The translations under genes were made by a program, and so were the position numbers. The notes under the pieces are model-generated. The model saw only the letters and a program-made list of their open reading frames with translations. It was not told the DNA's origin and did no database searches. Shown here one piece after another: positions 48,781 through 58,978 of a stretch of DNA of 64,000 bases; positions within the stretch are counted from its first letter, which is position 1; each line of letters opens with the position of its first letter. Origin of the DNA: Woronichinia naegeliana WA131. GTDB lineage: Bacteria; Cyanobacteriota; Cyanobacteriia; Cyanobacteriales; Microcystaceae. The DNA lies in the NCBI GenBank assembly GCA_025370055.1, contig CP073041.1, forward strand, positions 5,426,272 to 5,490,271, written 5' to 3'.

Positions 48781-49962
48781 ATGCGAATTTTTGTTAGTAC
48801 GGGAGAAGTATCGGGAGATTTACAGGGTTCGCTGTTAGTAGAAGCCTTATTTCAACAAGCCACTCATCAAGGAATAGACCTGGAGATTGTGGGACTAGGG
48901 GGGGAGCGAATGGCCAAGGCTGGCGTTAAACTCTTGGCCAATACGGCGGCGATCGGCTCGGTGGGGTTACTCGAATCCTTGCGGTTTGTATTACCAACTT
49001 GGCAAATTCAACAAAAGGTTAAAGTCTATCTGCAACAGCATCCTGTCGATCTACTTATTCTCATTGACTATATGGGGCCAAATGTGGCGATCGGCAACTA
49101 TGTTCGCCAGCAATTAGTTTCATTACCGATTCTTTATTACATCGCACCCCAAGCCTGGATCTGGTCACCGACGGCGGGCAATACCCAACAACTGCTCAAT
49201 ATTATCGATCGCCTATTAGCCATCTTTCCTGAAGAGGCAAAATTTTTTGCAGCCAGAGGCATTGATGTGACCTGGGTGGGCCATCCCTTAATTGATCGCA
49301 TTGCCAAGGCTCCTAGTCGAGAACAGGCCAGGACAGCCCTAGGGATTAGTGCAGAACAATTAGTGGTGACACTTTTACCCGCCTCACGACTCCAGGAACT
49401 CAAATATTTACTGCCAGTCATATGCGAAGCGGCCCAACAATTACAGCAAACATTGCCCGATATTCAGTTCTATTTGCCCATTTCCCTAGATGCTTATCGT
49501 GATCAGATTGAAACAACCGTTAAAAATTATGGGTTAAACGTCACTCTACTGCAACGATCAACCCTAGAAGCGATCGCCGCCGCCGATTTAGCCATCACCA
49601 AATCAGGAACCGTTAATCTAGAAATTGCCCTCTTGAAGGTTCCCCAGGTCGTCCTCTATCGAGTCAGTCCCTTGACTATGTGGGTGGCCCGTAAAATCCT
49701 GAAATTTAATATTCCTTTTGTTTCTCCTCCCAATATCGTCATGCAACGGGCGATCGTGCCAGAATTATTGCAAGAAACCGCTACATCGGAACGAATTTGC
49801 CAAGAATCCCTCGCTTTTCTTACCCAGCCTGAACGCCGTCAAACCATTTTGGATGACTATCACCAATTACAAAAAGCCCTAGGAGAAACCGGAGTCTGCG
49901 ATCGCGCCGCCCAGGAAATCCTAGCATTTGCCCAAAATCCGTCCAAAAGCAAAGCAGGGTGA
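48781..49962 (+). CDS. lpxB: Lipid-A-disaccharide synthase
   Basis: It condenses UDP-2,3-diacylglucosamine with lipid X to form the lipid A disaccharide on the inner leaflet of the inner membrane (GT19). The ATG at 48781, preceded by AAGGA at 48774-48778, reads MRIFVSTGEVSGDLQGSLLV, the conserved N-terminus; an upstream in-frame start at 48757 lacks conservation. Further signatures are LLILIDYMGPNVAIGNYV, ILYYIAPQAWIWSP, TWVGHPLIDRI, VTLLPASRLQELKYL and TKSGTVNLEIALLKVPQVVL. At 394 residues it is full-length. It stands alone, convergent with the ferredoxin gene. Confidence 0.95.
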   Translation: MRIFVSTGEVSGDLQGSLLVEALFQQATHQGIDLEIVGLGGERMAKAGVKLLANTAAIGSVGLLESLRFVLPTWQIQQKVKVYLQQHPVDLLILIDYMGPNVAIGNYVRQQLVSLPILYYIAPQAWIWSPTAGNTQQLLNIIDRLLAIFPEEAKFFAARGIDVTWVGHPLIDRIAKAPSREQARTALGISAEQLVVTLLPASRLQELKYLLPVICEAAQQLQQTLPDIQFYLPISLDAYRDQIETTVKNYGLNVTLLQRSTLEAIAAADLAITKSGTVNLEIALLKVPQVVLYRVSPLTMWVARKILKFNIPFVSPPNIVMQRAIVPELLQETATSERICQESLAFLTQPERRQTILDDYHQLQKALGETGVCDRAAQEILAFAQNPSKSKAG

Positions 49963-49998
49963 TGGCCCTGCCTTAAAATCTCAACAAATGAGAGAAAC

Positions 49999-50298
<300 letters not shown>

Positions 50299-50358
50299 TT
50301 AAGGGGTTCCTCTTCTCAAATCAAACGATAGGTAGGACTCTCGGCCAAACATGACTAA

Positions 50359-50374
50359 AATTCTGATCAGAATT
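50359..50374. promoter_or_regulatory. 16-bp perfect palindrome upstream of ferredoxin gene
   Basis: AATTCTGATCAGAATT lies about 61-76 bp upstream of the ferredoxin start, within host spacer DNA. It could be a dimeric regulator site or a promoter-proximal structure. No second copy was seen nearby. Confidence 0.35.
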
Positions 50375-50493
50375 AAAGCATGACGGTGAGAATAAAGTTC
50401 ACTTCCGATACTACGGGAAAAATCTTCTTACTTTGGCTTGCATTAGCAAAGAGATTCTAAGACCTTTTTGGCATAAATTTTTCTTATCTATAC

Positions 50494-50705
50494 AGGGTCT
50501 GCTGAAAAAGTCCACAAAACGAACCTAGATGCCACAGGAGGCGAAAAATGGTGACTTCAGAGAGTAGTTTCCAATTTCAACCCCCAGTTTTCCAACGACG
50601 TGCATGGGCTTTGAGCCTCCAAAGGCCATAACCTTGCACCTGATCGTTTTTAAAATGCTTGAAAGCATTATCTGGCAAGGGTTCTATACTTATTCAGCAA
50701 GCCCT
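50494..50705. repeat. MITE-1 copy b (212 bp)
   Basis: Ends AGGGTCTGCTGAAAAAGTCC and TATTCAGCAAGCCCT. Flanks ATAC and ATAT match in three of four bases. It sits in the spacer between the ferredoxin and bvdR genes, the only MITE-1 here between two intact host genes. Same subfamily as copies a and e. Confidence 0.88.
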
Positions 50706-50917
50706 ATATAGACGGACTGTTCTAGGCGATGAGCGACTCTAGACAGAGGCAAATCCCCAGTCATATCAATGGTTTCAATTGCTTTTTCTCCCGTCTATTG
50801 ATGTAAACTATCAGAATAATGATTGAGATTAATCTTATTGATAAGTATTTCGGAACCCAACTCCAATGCCTCAAAATTTGAGAAACTGAAACGATTATTC
50901 TCCATAGGCAATAGCCA

Positions 50918-51946
50918 ATGAACCTAGCCTCAACCTCAGTCTTTACCGATATTCCATGTCCCTTACGGGTAGGAATCGTCGGAACAGGTTTTGCGGCCCA
51001 ACGACGGGCCGAAGCCATCCAGTCTGATCCCAGAAGCCAGTTAGTTTGGGTCACAGGCAATCGTCCTGAGCAAACTACCCATTTCTGTGAAACCTTTGGC
51101 ATTGAAGCTTTGGATAGTTGGCAACAATTGGTTAACCAAGCTGATCTGGATTTAATCCTGATTGCAACCATTAATCGAGATCATGGCCTGATCGCTCGTG
51201 CTGCCCTGGAAGCGGGAAAACACGTTGTCATTGAATATCCCTTAGCCCTAAATTATGCTGAGGGCAATGCGTTGCAGTTCCTGGCTCAACACCAGAAAAA
51301 GTTATTACACGTTGAACATATTGAATTACTGGGTGGCCTACACCAGGCGATTCGTCGTTATTTACCCGCCATTGGAGAGGTCTTTTATGCTCGTTATGCG
51401 ACGCTGCAATGCCAAAGTCCGGCTCCTCAACGTTGGACTTATCACTGCGAGTATTTTGGGTTTCCTTTAACGGCGGCTCTGTCGCGCTTACATCGTTTTA
51501 CGGATTTGTTTGGCCCGGTGTTCTCTGTCACCTGTAAATCTCGCTTTTGGGACACTTCCGATCCGGCTTATTTTCGGGCCTGTCTCTGTAATGCTCAACT
51601 GCAATTTCAAAATGGTTTGATGGCCGATACTATTTATGGCAAGGGAGAGGTCTTTCATCAAGCCGATCGCTCTTTTGTTTTACATGGCGATCGCGGTACG
51701 CTTCACTTTGAGGGAGAAGTGGGAAACCTCGTGCAGGGGGAAGAGATTACACCCCTAGAAGTAGGCAGTCGTCGCGGTTTATTCATGCAGGATACTCAAT
51801 TGGTTTTGGATCATTTGTTTGAGGACTCCCCCCTTTATGTTCAACTCGAAGCCAGTTTATATGCCCTAAAAGTCGCAGAAGCTTGTTATCAATCAGCCCT
51901 TCAAGGCAAAACTGTCTTTTTGGCGGAATTGGATAGGGAATTATAG
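50918..51946 (+). CDS. bvdR: Biliverdin reductase (Gfo/Idh/MocA fold)
   Basis: It reduces biliverdin IXalpha to bilirubin with NAD(P)H and in cyanobacteria is linked to phycobilisome pigment balance. The N-terminal Rossmann motif VGIVGTGFAAQRRAEAI (residues 18-34) is followed by ATINRDHGLIARAALEAGKH, VVIEYPLALNYAEGNAL, LLHVEHIELLGGLHQAIRRY and the C-terminal domain with PAPQRWTYHCEYFGFPLTAA, YGKGEVFHQADRSFVLHGDR and VGSRRGLFMQDTQLVLDHL. The overall run closely resembles the cyanobacterial BvdR I remember. Length 342 is normal for the family. MITE-1b lies 210 bp upstream, so its promoter region may have been altered. Confidence 0.88.
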   Translation: MNLASTSVFTDIPCPLRVGIVGTGFAAQRRAEAIQSDPRSQLVWVTGNRPEQTTHFCETFGIEALDSWQQLVNQADLDLILIATINRDHGLIARAALEAGKHVVIEYPLALNYAEGNALQFLAQHQKKLLHVEHIELLGGLHQAIRRYLPAIGEVFYARYATLQCQSPAPQRWTYHCEYFGFPLTAALSRLHRFTDLFGPVFSVTCKSRFWDTSDPAYFRACLCNAQLQFQNGLMADTIYGKGEVFHQADRSFVLHGDRGTLHFEGEVGNLVQGEEITPLEVGSRRGLFMQDTQLVLDHLFEDSPLYVQLEASLYALKVAEACYQSALQGKTVFLAELDREL

Positions 51947-52041
51947 CAGGGTTTTGTTATCTTTCGTAACAATCATGACGGTTTTCCTAAGAAAAAGCCG
52001 TTATCTTGACGGCAGTCGTTTCGCAATAGGAATAAATACTT

Positions 52042-52242
52042 ATGTCGAATCCTACTCTCGAAATTTGTCCCGTCTGTGGTGTCAAGATTGAAAATGGAGC
52101 TAAGGTCATTTTCTCGGCTGGCCCATCGGGCACTCGTTCCAGGCTGTGGGCAAGGGTTTGCAACTTTGCGAAAAATCCCGATTGTATTAACCAAGATGAA
52201 GCGATCGCGGGCAATATTGTGAGTAATGACTACTACCAATGA
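52042..52242 (+). CDS. Small zinc-ribbon-like conserved protein
   Basis: It is 66 residues with CPVCGVKIENGAKVIFSAGP at residues 9-28 and a second pair of cysteines in ARVCNFAKNPDCINQ (about residues 39-49), so a four-Cys metal site is plausible. No membrane segment. The ATG at 52042 follows GGAATAAATACTT. The gene lies about 95 bp after bvdR on the same strand, and the function is unknown. Confidence 0.65.
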   Translation: MSNPTLEICPVCGVKIENGAKVIFSAGPSGTRSRLWARVCNFAKNPDCINQDEAIAGNIVSNDYYQ

Positions 52243-52375
52243 TCTAGACAATAAATTGTCTTTCCAGCGTTGTTACACCGTCTCAACCATGCTTTCTGTC
52301 ATTCGTATTTATTTCTCTTCTGTCAGAGAAGGAGAGCTATAATAAAGAAAAAAGGCTGAAAGCAAGACGGTGTAT

Positions 52376-52426
52376 ATGACAAAGCCAAGAACAGCGAAGC
52401 CAACAGTACAATTCATAGATAGCTAG
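52376..52426 (+). pseudogene. Possible IS701-type transposase, first 16 codons
   Basis: ATG at 52376 reads MTKPRTAKPTVQFIDS and then stops at the junction with IS630b. Upstream, TTGTTACACCGTCTCAACC near 52271-52290 could be the element end. The N-terminal wording resembles IS701-family proteins of cyanobacteria, but the piece is too short for certainty. Confidence 0.4.
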
Positions 52427-52433
52427 TGGTCTG

Positions 52434-53576
52434 TCAATTTTCTATTTGTGGATAAAGACGCTTGAGACGGATACGAGCCTCAGCCGTCGTGAATTGCCAA
52501 TCTACCGACTTTTGGGAATGATTGCGCTGAGTGTACCAAGCCGTTGTTTCTTGCTCTAAAGTTTCCCGATCTGGAATTCGACGAGCTAGGCATTGCCGAG
52601 TCATTGCGGACAGCTCGTTTTCAGCAATATTAAGCCAACTGCCATGTTTTGGGGTATGGTGAATTTCCAACCGTTCGACTAGACGACGAGCCGTGGAAGG
52701 CTCAAATGCTTCATATAGTGAGGCAAGTTTGTGAGTATTTAGGGCTTGCTGAAAAAGTCCACAAAACGAACCTAGATGCCACAGGGCGCGAAAAATGGTG
52801 ACTTCAGAGCTCAGTTTCCAGTTTTACCTCACATTTTTCCAGCAAAGTGCATGGATTTTGAGCCTCCAAATGCCATAACCTTGCATCTGATCGTTTGTAA
52901 AATGCCTGAAAGTATTGTCTAGCAAGGATTTCATCCTTATTCAGCAAGCCCCATTTAGCTGATCACATACTAAAATGACTTTGTCGTTATCAGCATAGTC
53001 GTTATCGAGTAAATTCTTAATTTCTGTTGCCCAGTCAACCGATGTTCTACGTTCACTGACAACTGTCTTTCGCCACCCAGACAAGGGTTCTGTAAACATA
53101 AAGATATTGGCTGTTCCATTGCGTTCATATTCGTAATCATGCGCCTCTGGCTGTCCAGGTTTGGCTGGTAGAGGAAGGCGGGTTTCTTTGACCAATTGTA
53201 TAGGTTGCTCATCCATGCAAATCACTGGACAATTGGGGTCATAGGGTCGGTGATAAATTTCTAGAACATCTTCCATGTTAGACACAAATTCGGCACTCTT
53301 TTCTGGTGGAATCACGTACATCTGTCGCAGATGAGGTTTTAGTTCATTTTTTTTAACACTTGACGCACGGTTTCGTGACTAATTGCTGGCACAATTTCTA
53401 ACTCGACCGCCTTGTCGGCTAGTAACCTCAATGTCCAACGGGCTTGACCAGCAGGCGGTTCTCCACAACGTAAGGCGATTAGTTTTGCTTCTACCTCTCC
53501 ATCAATAATCGGTTGACGAGGCGGCGTTTTGCGGGGCTTGCGGCTTAATGCTGACTCCACACCTTCATTGACCAAT
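52434..53576 (-). pseudogene. IS630-family transposase (IS630b), N-truncated, holding MITE-1c and a frameshift
   Basis: Reading from the N-terminal side: RLVNEGVESALSRKPRKTPP at 53576 downward, GQARWTLRLLADKAVELE, a break near 53335 after VRQVLKKMN, then MYVIPPEKSAEFVSNMEDVL, the catalytic CPVICMDEQPIQLVKE and KVILVCDQLN. MITE-1c (52741-52952) follows, with ATTT duplicated, then HKLASLYEAFEPSTARRLVE and HHTPKHGSWLNIAENELS (DDE Glu region) to the stop at 52434. The first 40 or so residues are replaced by IS50L. A different lineage from IS630a and IS630c. Confidence 0.85.
52741..52952. repeat. MITE-1 copy c (212 bp)
   Basis: Complete; ATTT at 52737-52740 and 52953-52956 inside IS630b. Left terminus AGGGCTTGCTGAAAAAGTCC; right terminus ends GCCCC instead of GCCCT. 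Together with copy d it forms a subfamily marked by AGGGCGCG where the others read AGGAGGCG. Confidence 0.9.
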
Positions 53577-55178
53577 CTGACTTTTCCCGTTAAGTGCGGA
53601 TTGCAAGCTGCCAGCCTTGGCAAAGGTCATGCAACTTCAACCAACCGCGCCAAAGGACTTGGATACCGAGAGGAGTTTTACGACGATGTTCAAGATAACC
53701 ACCAAGAAAAGCAACAGACTCGACAGCCCAAGCAACAGTCAAAATAGGGGGAAGTTTTTGAGAGGCGGCTGCTTTTAACACCTGAAGTTGAAGAGGATTA
53801 AGAATTTCAATCGCGAGAGCATCGGGCTGGGTACGATGAAGATAAGTAACGTGTAAAAGTTCAACAGCAATGACACTTAAAAAACCCAAAAGAGTTTTCA
53901 TTCCATCAGAGGCAAGTCGATAACGCTCACTCTGACAACCAGACTTAAGGACTTTATGAAATTCTTCAACCCGCCATCGGTAGGTGTACCAACGAAGAAT
54001 AGTGACAGCCATCTCAATAGTCTCAACAACTTCTGTAGTCAGAAGCATCCAAGATAAAGGAGTTTCGCCTTCGGGACAATCGATTTCTGTCGCATAAACA
54101 GCATAGACATTCAACGGGTCACGATTATCAAAACGATAGGGAGTTCGTAGATTAACTGAGCAAAATCGGACGGCAAGCTTAACCTTCCGTGCTTTTCTTT
54201 TTCCTGTACTCGGAATCTCGATTTCTTGATGAAAACGAATCGGTTCTGATTCCAAATGTTGCCAAAGTCGTTCACTATTTTTGTCTAAACTACGATTATG
54301 AGACGCTCTGACCAGCACTCCTGTATGCTTGAGTTGACGCACTGAGTCAAAGACTTCTGAAACATCTCCTTCTCTGTCAAATACATGAATTACCCTCGTT
54401 GAACTTTCTACCTGTTTCTCACAGGTGTTTAGAGCCTCTACCCATTTGTAGGATTCTTTTTCCTCAAATGGTCTTTGACGAGCTGCTTTTCTTTGTTCTT
54501 TCTGTCTTTCTTTTTTCTGCTTCGCCGTTTCATCTGTTGGGGGCTTTTCTTTTACCTCCCTATTCCACAGTTTTTGCCATAATAAACCTAATACTTGTCC
54601 TTTTTCTGGCTCAATTGCTAAAGCACTATGCAGTATTAATCCATTCCCTCCTTTTCCAGTCGGCCCATACCCTTCCCTTTTTTCCTTGATATTGCGATAA
54701 TCTAAGAAGGTCGTATCTCCGACTGATAGCATTATCTTATATTCTTCTACGGCGGCAGTTGTCATTTCACAGTGCGGCTCTATTATCTTGACAAAGTCTG
54801 TTTTCGGATTCCCAAAAATTCATAGGCCCTCTTTAACTCGTTTCCTCCCTTAAACACTTCTGATAAGGCTTTTCCAAACCCCTCACTTAACTTTTTCCCA
54901 ATCGAGAAGGCACGATTGTTTAGCCTCTCGTCTCCCAATTCACAACTGGCAAAGTTTTTTGTCCACCATTCCAACATTTTTTGACCTGCCCTTTAAGATT
55001 TTCTCCATTTTACAGTCTCATACTCCCTTCATCCTTTGTTTTTGAAATTTGAACGATAAGCGGGATGATGGCTTCAGAATATTTTTTTCCTGTCAAGAGA
55101 ATCATTACTCAAACCCTTGCCAGATAAAGCCTCTAGAAGTTTGCATTGCTGGATTTTGGACTTAACGGGAAAAGTCAG
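53577..55178 (-). mobile_element. IS50L element, Tn5/IS50-like (1602 bp)
   Basis: A perfect 19-bp inverted repeat CTGACTTTTCCCGTTAAGT stands at 53577-53595 and, inverted, at 55160-55178. Known IS50 outside ends are also 19 bp and share the CTGACT start and AAGT finish. The 9 bp outside the two ends do not match, so no target duplication remains. Confidence 0.85.
53590..54977 (-). pseudogene. Tn5/IS50-type transposase with one frameshift
   Basis: The start MLEWWTKNFASCELGDERL at 54977 is the Tn5 DNA-binding domain. Near 54815 a T/G run shifts the frame: one frame ends FLGIRKQTLSR, while the expected NPKTDFVKIIEPHCEM is in the next. Beyond, VGDTTFLDYRNIKEKREGYG, IHVFDREGDVSEVFDSV and the Y-2-R-3-E-6-K signature in YTYRWRVEEFHKVLKSG are intact to the stop at 53590. 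Full length would be about 460 residues, as in Tn5. No canonical slippery heptamer is in register, so this is probably a mutation. Confidence 0.85.
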
Positions 55179-55197
55179 ATGTATCTATTGCCGAACG

Positions 55198-56473
55198 GGT
55201 ACTGGTATCGTGTGATCAAAGCTAGAAAAAGTTATGGTGTAAGAGTTTGAGAAAATAAAAAATAACTTACGACTGGACATATTCCCGTTTTTGTTATACT
55301 ATTATTATTGTCATTATATTAAAGAAAGGGAAAACAGAAAGCAATGTCAACATTGAATAAAAGCTCAATTGACCTCCTAAGTGATATTGGCTTACCCCAA
55401 GAGAAAGAGGAAGCCTTATTTCAGAAAAACTGCCCTCATTGCTATAGTGAAAACGTAAAAATACATTCTCATTATCAAACGAAAGGTAACGGGGAACGTA
55501 AAATGTTCATTTGTCAAGAATGTAGTTCTTGTTTTGCTGAGACTTATGGTAGCGTAATCGCTGGCTTAGAAACCCCATTAAGTGAAATTGTAAAAGTATT
55601 AAAAGCCAGAATGGAAGGAATAGGATTAAATGCAGCAGCCCGAGTATTCGGCTACGCGAAAACAACAATATTGAATTGGGAAAAGAAATTATCAGGATTA
55701 CAAGAGACATTATTTTTATACGCCTTAGTGAATGAATTTATTAAATTAGTAATAGAAGGGGATGAACTATACACAAAAGTTGGAAAAAATAAAGAAGCAA
55801 GTGCCTCTGAGGGGTGGACAATCGTTCTCATGGACAGGGCTAGCCGCTTTATTTGGCATTTAAAATGTGGTCGAAAAGAGCAGAAATTATTTCTAGAAGC
55901 AATGATGACGGTAACGGAATTATTTGAAAGGAGTGCAGAATCTCTCCAGTTATTTACAGATGGAGAAAAGCGATATAGTCAACTGCTATTTAATATTTGT
56001 CACGAAGTATTAAGGACTGGAAAGCGAGGTCGTCCCACCAAAGTATTACCGAAGGGTATGGTGGTAAGACTAAAAAATAAGAGTAGTAAACGTCGAGATT
56101 CTGAGGGTAAACTAAAGAAAGTAGAAACTCCGAAACCAGAACATCCAGAGACAACAGAAAAACCAGAAGAAAAGGACATCCATGCCAACCACGTTGAGGC
56201 ATTTAATAGTGCTATCCGACGCTATTTAGCCGCCTTTCGTCGTCGTACAAATACTTATGCTAAATCTGTTGTGGGATTACAGCGAGTCCTAGATATTTTC
56301 TGGATGGTTCATAACTTTGTTCGCAGCCATTTTACGACTAGAGAAGTTCCTGCTGTAGCTCTCGGTATAATTGAAAAAGGGTTAACTTGGGAGGACTTAC
56401 TCCAAATTCGCCTGATTTCTTAAACCTCTCGTATTGCAACGTTTGTAGCTTCTAGCTAGACGATACCAGTGCC
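55198..56473 (+). mobile_element. IS1L-d element (1276 bp)
   Basis: Ends GGTACTGGTATCGT at 55198 and CGATACCAGTGCC at 56473; duplication GCCGAACG at 55190-55197 and 56474-56481 within the NACHT gene. Confidence 0.92.
55344..56423 (+). CDS. IS1-family-like transposase (intact, 359 aa)
   Basis: An InsA-like N-terminal zinc finger (NCPHCYSENVKIHSHYQ, residues 29-45, and ICQECSSCF) is followed by a helix-turn-helix (GLNAAARVFGYAKTTILNW). The InsB-like catalytic part has VIEGDELYTKVG, LQLFTDGEKRYSQLL and NHVEAFNSAIRRYLAAFRRR. In classical IS1 these are two frames; here one continuous frame encodes all. The 8-9 bp target duplications fit IS1. It is the only complete copy; three damaged copies are at 13101, 15767 and 43908. 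Confidence 0.88.
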   Translation: MSTLNKSSIDLLSDIGLPQEKEEALFQKNCPHCYSENVKIHSHYQTKGNGERKMFICQECSSCFAETYGSVIAGLETPLSEIVKVLKARMEGIGLNAAARVFGYAKTTILNWEKKLSGLQETLFLYALVNEFIKLVIEGDELYTKVGKNKEASASEGWTIVLMDRASRFIWHLKCGRKEQKLFLEAMMTVTELFERSAESLQLFTDGEKRYSQLLFNICHEVLRTGKRGRPTKVLPKGMVVRLKNKSSKRRDSEGKLKKVETPKPEHPETTEKPEEKDIHANHVEAFNSAIRRYLAAFRRRTNTYAKSVVGLQRVLDIFWMVHNFVRSHFTTREVPAVALGIIEKGLTWEDLLQIRLIS

Positions 56474-57338
56474 GCCGAACGGCAACAATGGGTAAATCGT
56501 TTGCAAGCGGATCGTCAGTTACAGGTTAATGGGAAAGATAGCGGTTTACTTGATCCAAATAAACTATTAATTGAAACTTTTGGACGGGATGATATTGCAG
56601 GAAAATTATTGATTTTGGGTGCGCCTGGTTCAGGTAAAACGACAGCATTATTGAGTTTAGCGGAACAATTGGTTATCGGGGCAATTGATCAACCGCAAAC
56701 GGTAATTCCAGTTATTTTGGAGCTTTCGACCTGGCGCGAGGATAGTCAAAGTATTGAAGCTTGGATTGTTGAGCAGTTGTATGATTTGCATGGGGGAAAT
56801 CGTAAATTTTATAAGAAATATCTAGAGCGACAGGTTTTATTGCCGTTATTGGATGGGTTAGATGAGTTGGGTTTGAAACGACAAAAAAAGTGTACAGAAA
56901 AGTTAAATAAATTTGCGCGAACCTATCCGCAATTAGTGGTTTGTTGTCGGGTTAGGGAATTTGAAACGGCGAATATTAAGTTGAGTAATCTGAATGGGGC
57001 GATCTGTCTTCAGGAATTATCGGATGGACAAATTGAAGCTTATTTTCAGAGTATTAATCGGGCTGAATTAGGGTCAGAAATGGAAACTAATTCGGCGTTA
57101 CAAGGTTTATTGCAAGCAACGGTAGAAGGTGAAGCTGGTTTGTTGCGAGTGCCTTTATTTATTAAGCTATTGGCTGATGTTTATAATCCCCAAAAGCCAA
57201 TTAAGAATAAGGCTGATTTGTTAGAAAAATATATTGAACGTCAGCTATCTTTTGATCAACGTTCTTCAGATCACAGAAAAGGTATGAAAAATCATCTTTG
57301 GGCTTACAAAACTGTAGAAAAAGAACCAAGATTAGATG

Positions 57339-58728
57339 GGGTGTGACCTTTAGTTGATGAAGGAAAAGAAAAGTGTTAACATGAGATGAAAAGTGACAAA
57401 GAGGAAACAATGATGACAGCAAAACTAATTAATGTAGAGGGTTCAAAGATAAAAATAGAACTAACATTAGAACTAAGTCGTTCAATGTTGGATACAGAAA
57501 TAAATATTCAAAAAGGCTTAAACGAAGTAGGTTGCATCGCCAGCAAAGAAGCCTTGAAATATTTAGATACAGATGGTTCACCCTTAAAAATCGGTGAAGA
57601 AATCTGGAAGAGTAAGGGAGAGCAACCGAAAGAATATCAAACACCTTATGGTGAGGTTATAGTGAATCGTCATGTATATCAGCGTTCACCTTTGAGGAAA
57701 AACGTATTGCCCCTTAGAAAGAGAAGCAAGGATAATCATAACATCAACGCCATTATTGGCAAAACAGGTATCCTCAAAAATGTCAGGGATGGCAGGCAAA
57801 GAGGTGAAAAATGATTTATTAGAAAATCATGGTAGAAAAGTAGCGCTATCCTATATCCAAAGATTGAGTGAAGCAGTAGGAAGTGTGGTACAGGCAAAAG
57901 AAGAAGCGTGGAGTTATGCCCCGCCCAAGGAGGATAGCCAAATTGCAACAGTGGGAATAGGATTAGATGGAACCTGTATGCTGATGTGTGAGGATGGCTA
58001 CCGTGAAGCAATGGTGGGAACCGTTTCTCTATACGATAGTGAAGGCGAACGTCAACCTACAATCTATCTAGGTGCGGCACCAGAGTATGGAAAAAAGAGT
58101 TTTCTAGAAAGATTAGAAAGAGAAATTGAGCGAGCGAAAAACCGTTATCCAGAGGCAACATTGGTCGGGATAGCAGACGGGGCAGAATCAAATTGGAAGT
58201 TTTTAGAAAAGCAAACGGAAGAACAGATATTAGATTTCTATCATGCCTCTGGTTACTTAGGTGCCTTGGCAGAAGCGTTGCATCCGAATACCGTGTCAAA
58301 ACAAAAAGAATGGTTGACTGAAAATTGTCGAGAACTCAAGCATGAAAAAGGAAAAGCAGGAGAACTGCTAAATCTGATGAAAGAAGTCAAAGAAGAAAAA
58401 AGTCATTCTAAGAATCTTACCGAGAAACTACAAGCGGCGATTACTTATTACGAGAATCATCAGCATCAAATGGATTATGCTGAATACTTAGAGAAAAAGT
58501 ATCCGATTGGTTCAGGTGTTACGGAAGCAGCTTGTAAGACGTTGGTCAAACAACGATTATGTTGTTCAGGGATGCGATGGAAGGAAAAAGGAGCAGGAAT
58601 TATTTTGAGCCTACGAGCTTTGGTATTGACCAAGGAACGATGGAGTCAATTTTGGGCAAAACTTGATCAATATGGGTTCCCTGTAGAACCCTGATTACAA
58701 CAGCTTTTATCAACTAAAGGTCGCACCC
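57339..58728 (+). mobile_element. ISKra4-3 uninterrupted copy (1390 bp)
   Basis: Ends GGGTGTGACCTTTAGTTGAT at 57339 and ATCAACTAAAGGTCGCACCC at 58728; perfect 8-bp duplication ATTAGATG at 57331-57338 and 58729-58736, within the NACHT gene. Confidence 0.94.
57386..58694 (+). CDS. ISKra4-family transposase, two frames requiring a +1 shift
   Basis: orfA starts MKSDKEETMMTAKLINVEGS and continues to 57814. The family-typical continuation TYCPLEREARIIITSTPLLA lies in the +1 frame, reached at a five-A run near 57697-57701 (AGG AAA A-ACG TAT). The second frame then has AKQVSSKMSGMAGKEVKND, VGIGLDGTCMLMC, LVGIADGAESNW and PIGSGVTEAACKTLVKQRL. The copy at 34973-38056 has the same five A, so the shift predates their spread or is decoded by slippage. 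Either orfB is made from an internal start (57780) without the N-terminal domain, or the frames are fused. Confidence 0.8.
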
Positions 58729-58858
58729 ATTAGATGAAACGATTAATAGTTTAAGTTGGGTTGCTAAACAATTACAGGCAAATAACACAGTGGAGTTATT
58801 GATTGAGCAAATACAACCGAGTTGGCTCGAATCTAAAGCTCTAAAATTACGCTATCGG

Positions 58859-58978
58859 CTGATTATTGGGCTGATTATTGGGCTGATTATTGGGCTGATT
58901 ATTGGGCTGATTATTGGGCTGATTATTGGGCTGATTATTGGGCTGATTATTGGGCTGATTATTGGGCTGATTAGGGGT
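58859..58978 (+). repeat. 12-bp in-frame tandem repeat CTGATTATTGGG (9 exact + 1 variant)
   Basis: Nine exact units from 58859 to 58966 and a tenth changed unit to 58978 encode (LIIG)n in the NACHT gene. Because 12 is a multiple of 3, gain or loss of units keeps the frame and changes the length of a Gly-zipper-like membrane helix. Confidence 0.95.

Noticed and set aside
51973-52251. Antisense frames over the zinc-ribbon-like gene
   Set aside because: They lack any recognisable domain, while the sense frame has Cys pairs and a sensible start.
54783-54850. Programmed frameshift in the Tn5-like transposase
   Set aside because: No X-XXY-YYZ heptamer is in register at the break and Tn5 relatives use a single frame; a mutation is simpler.
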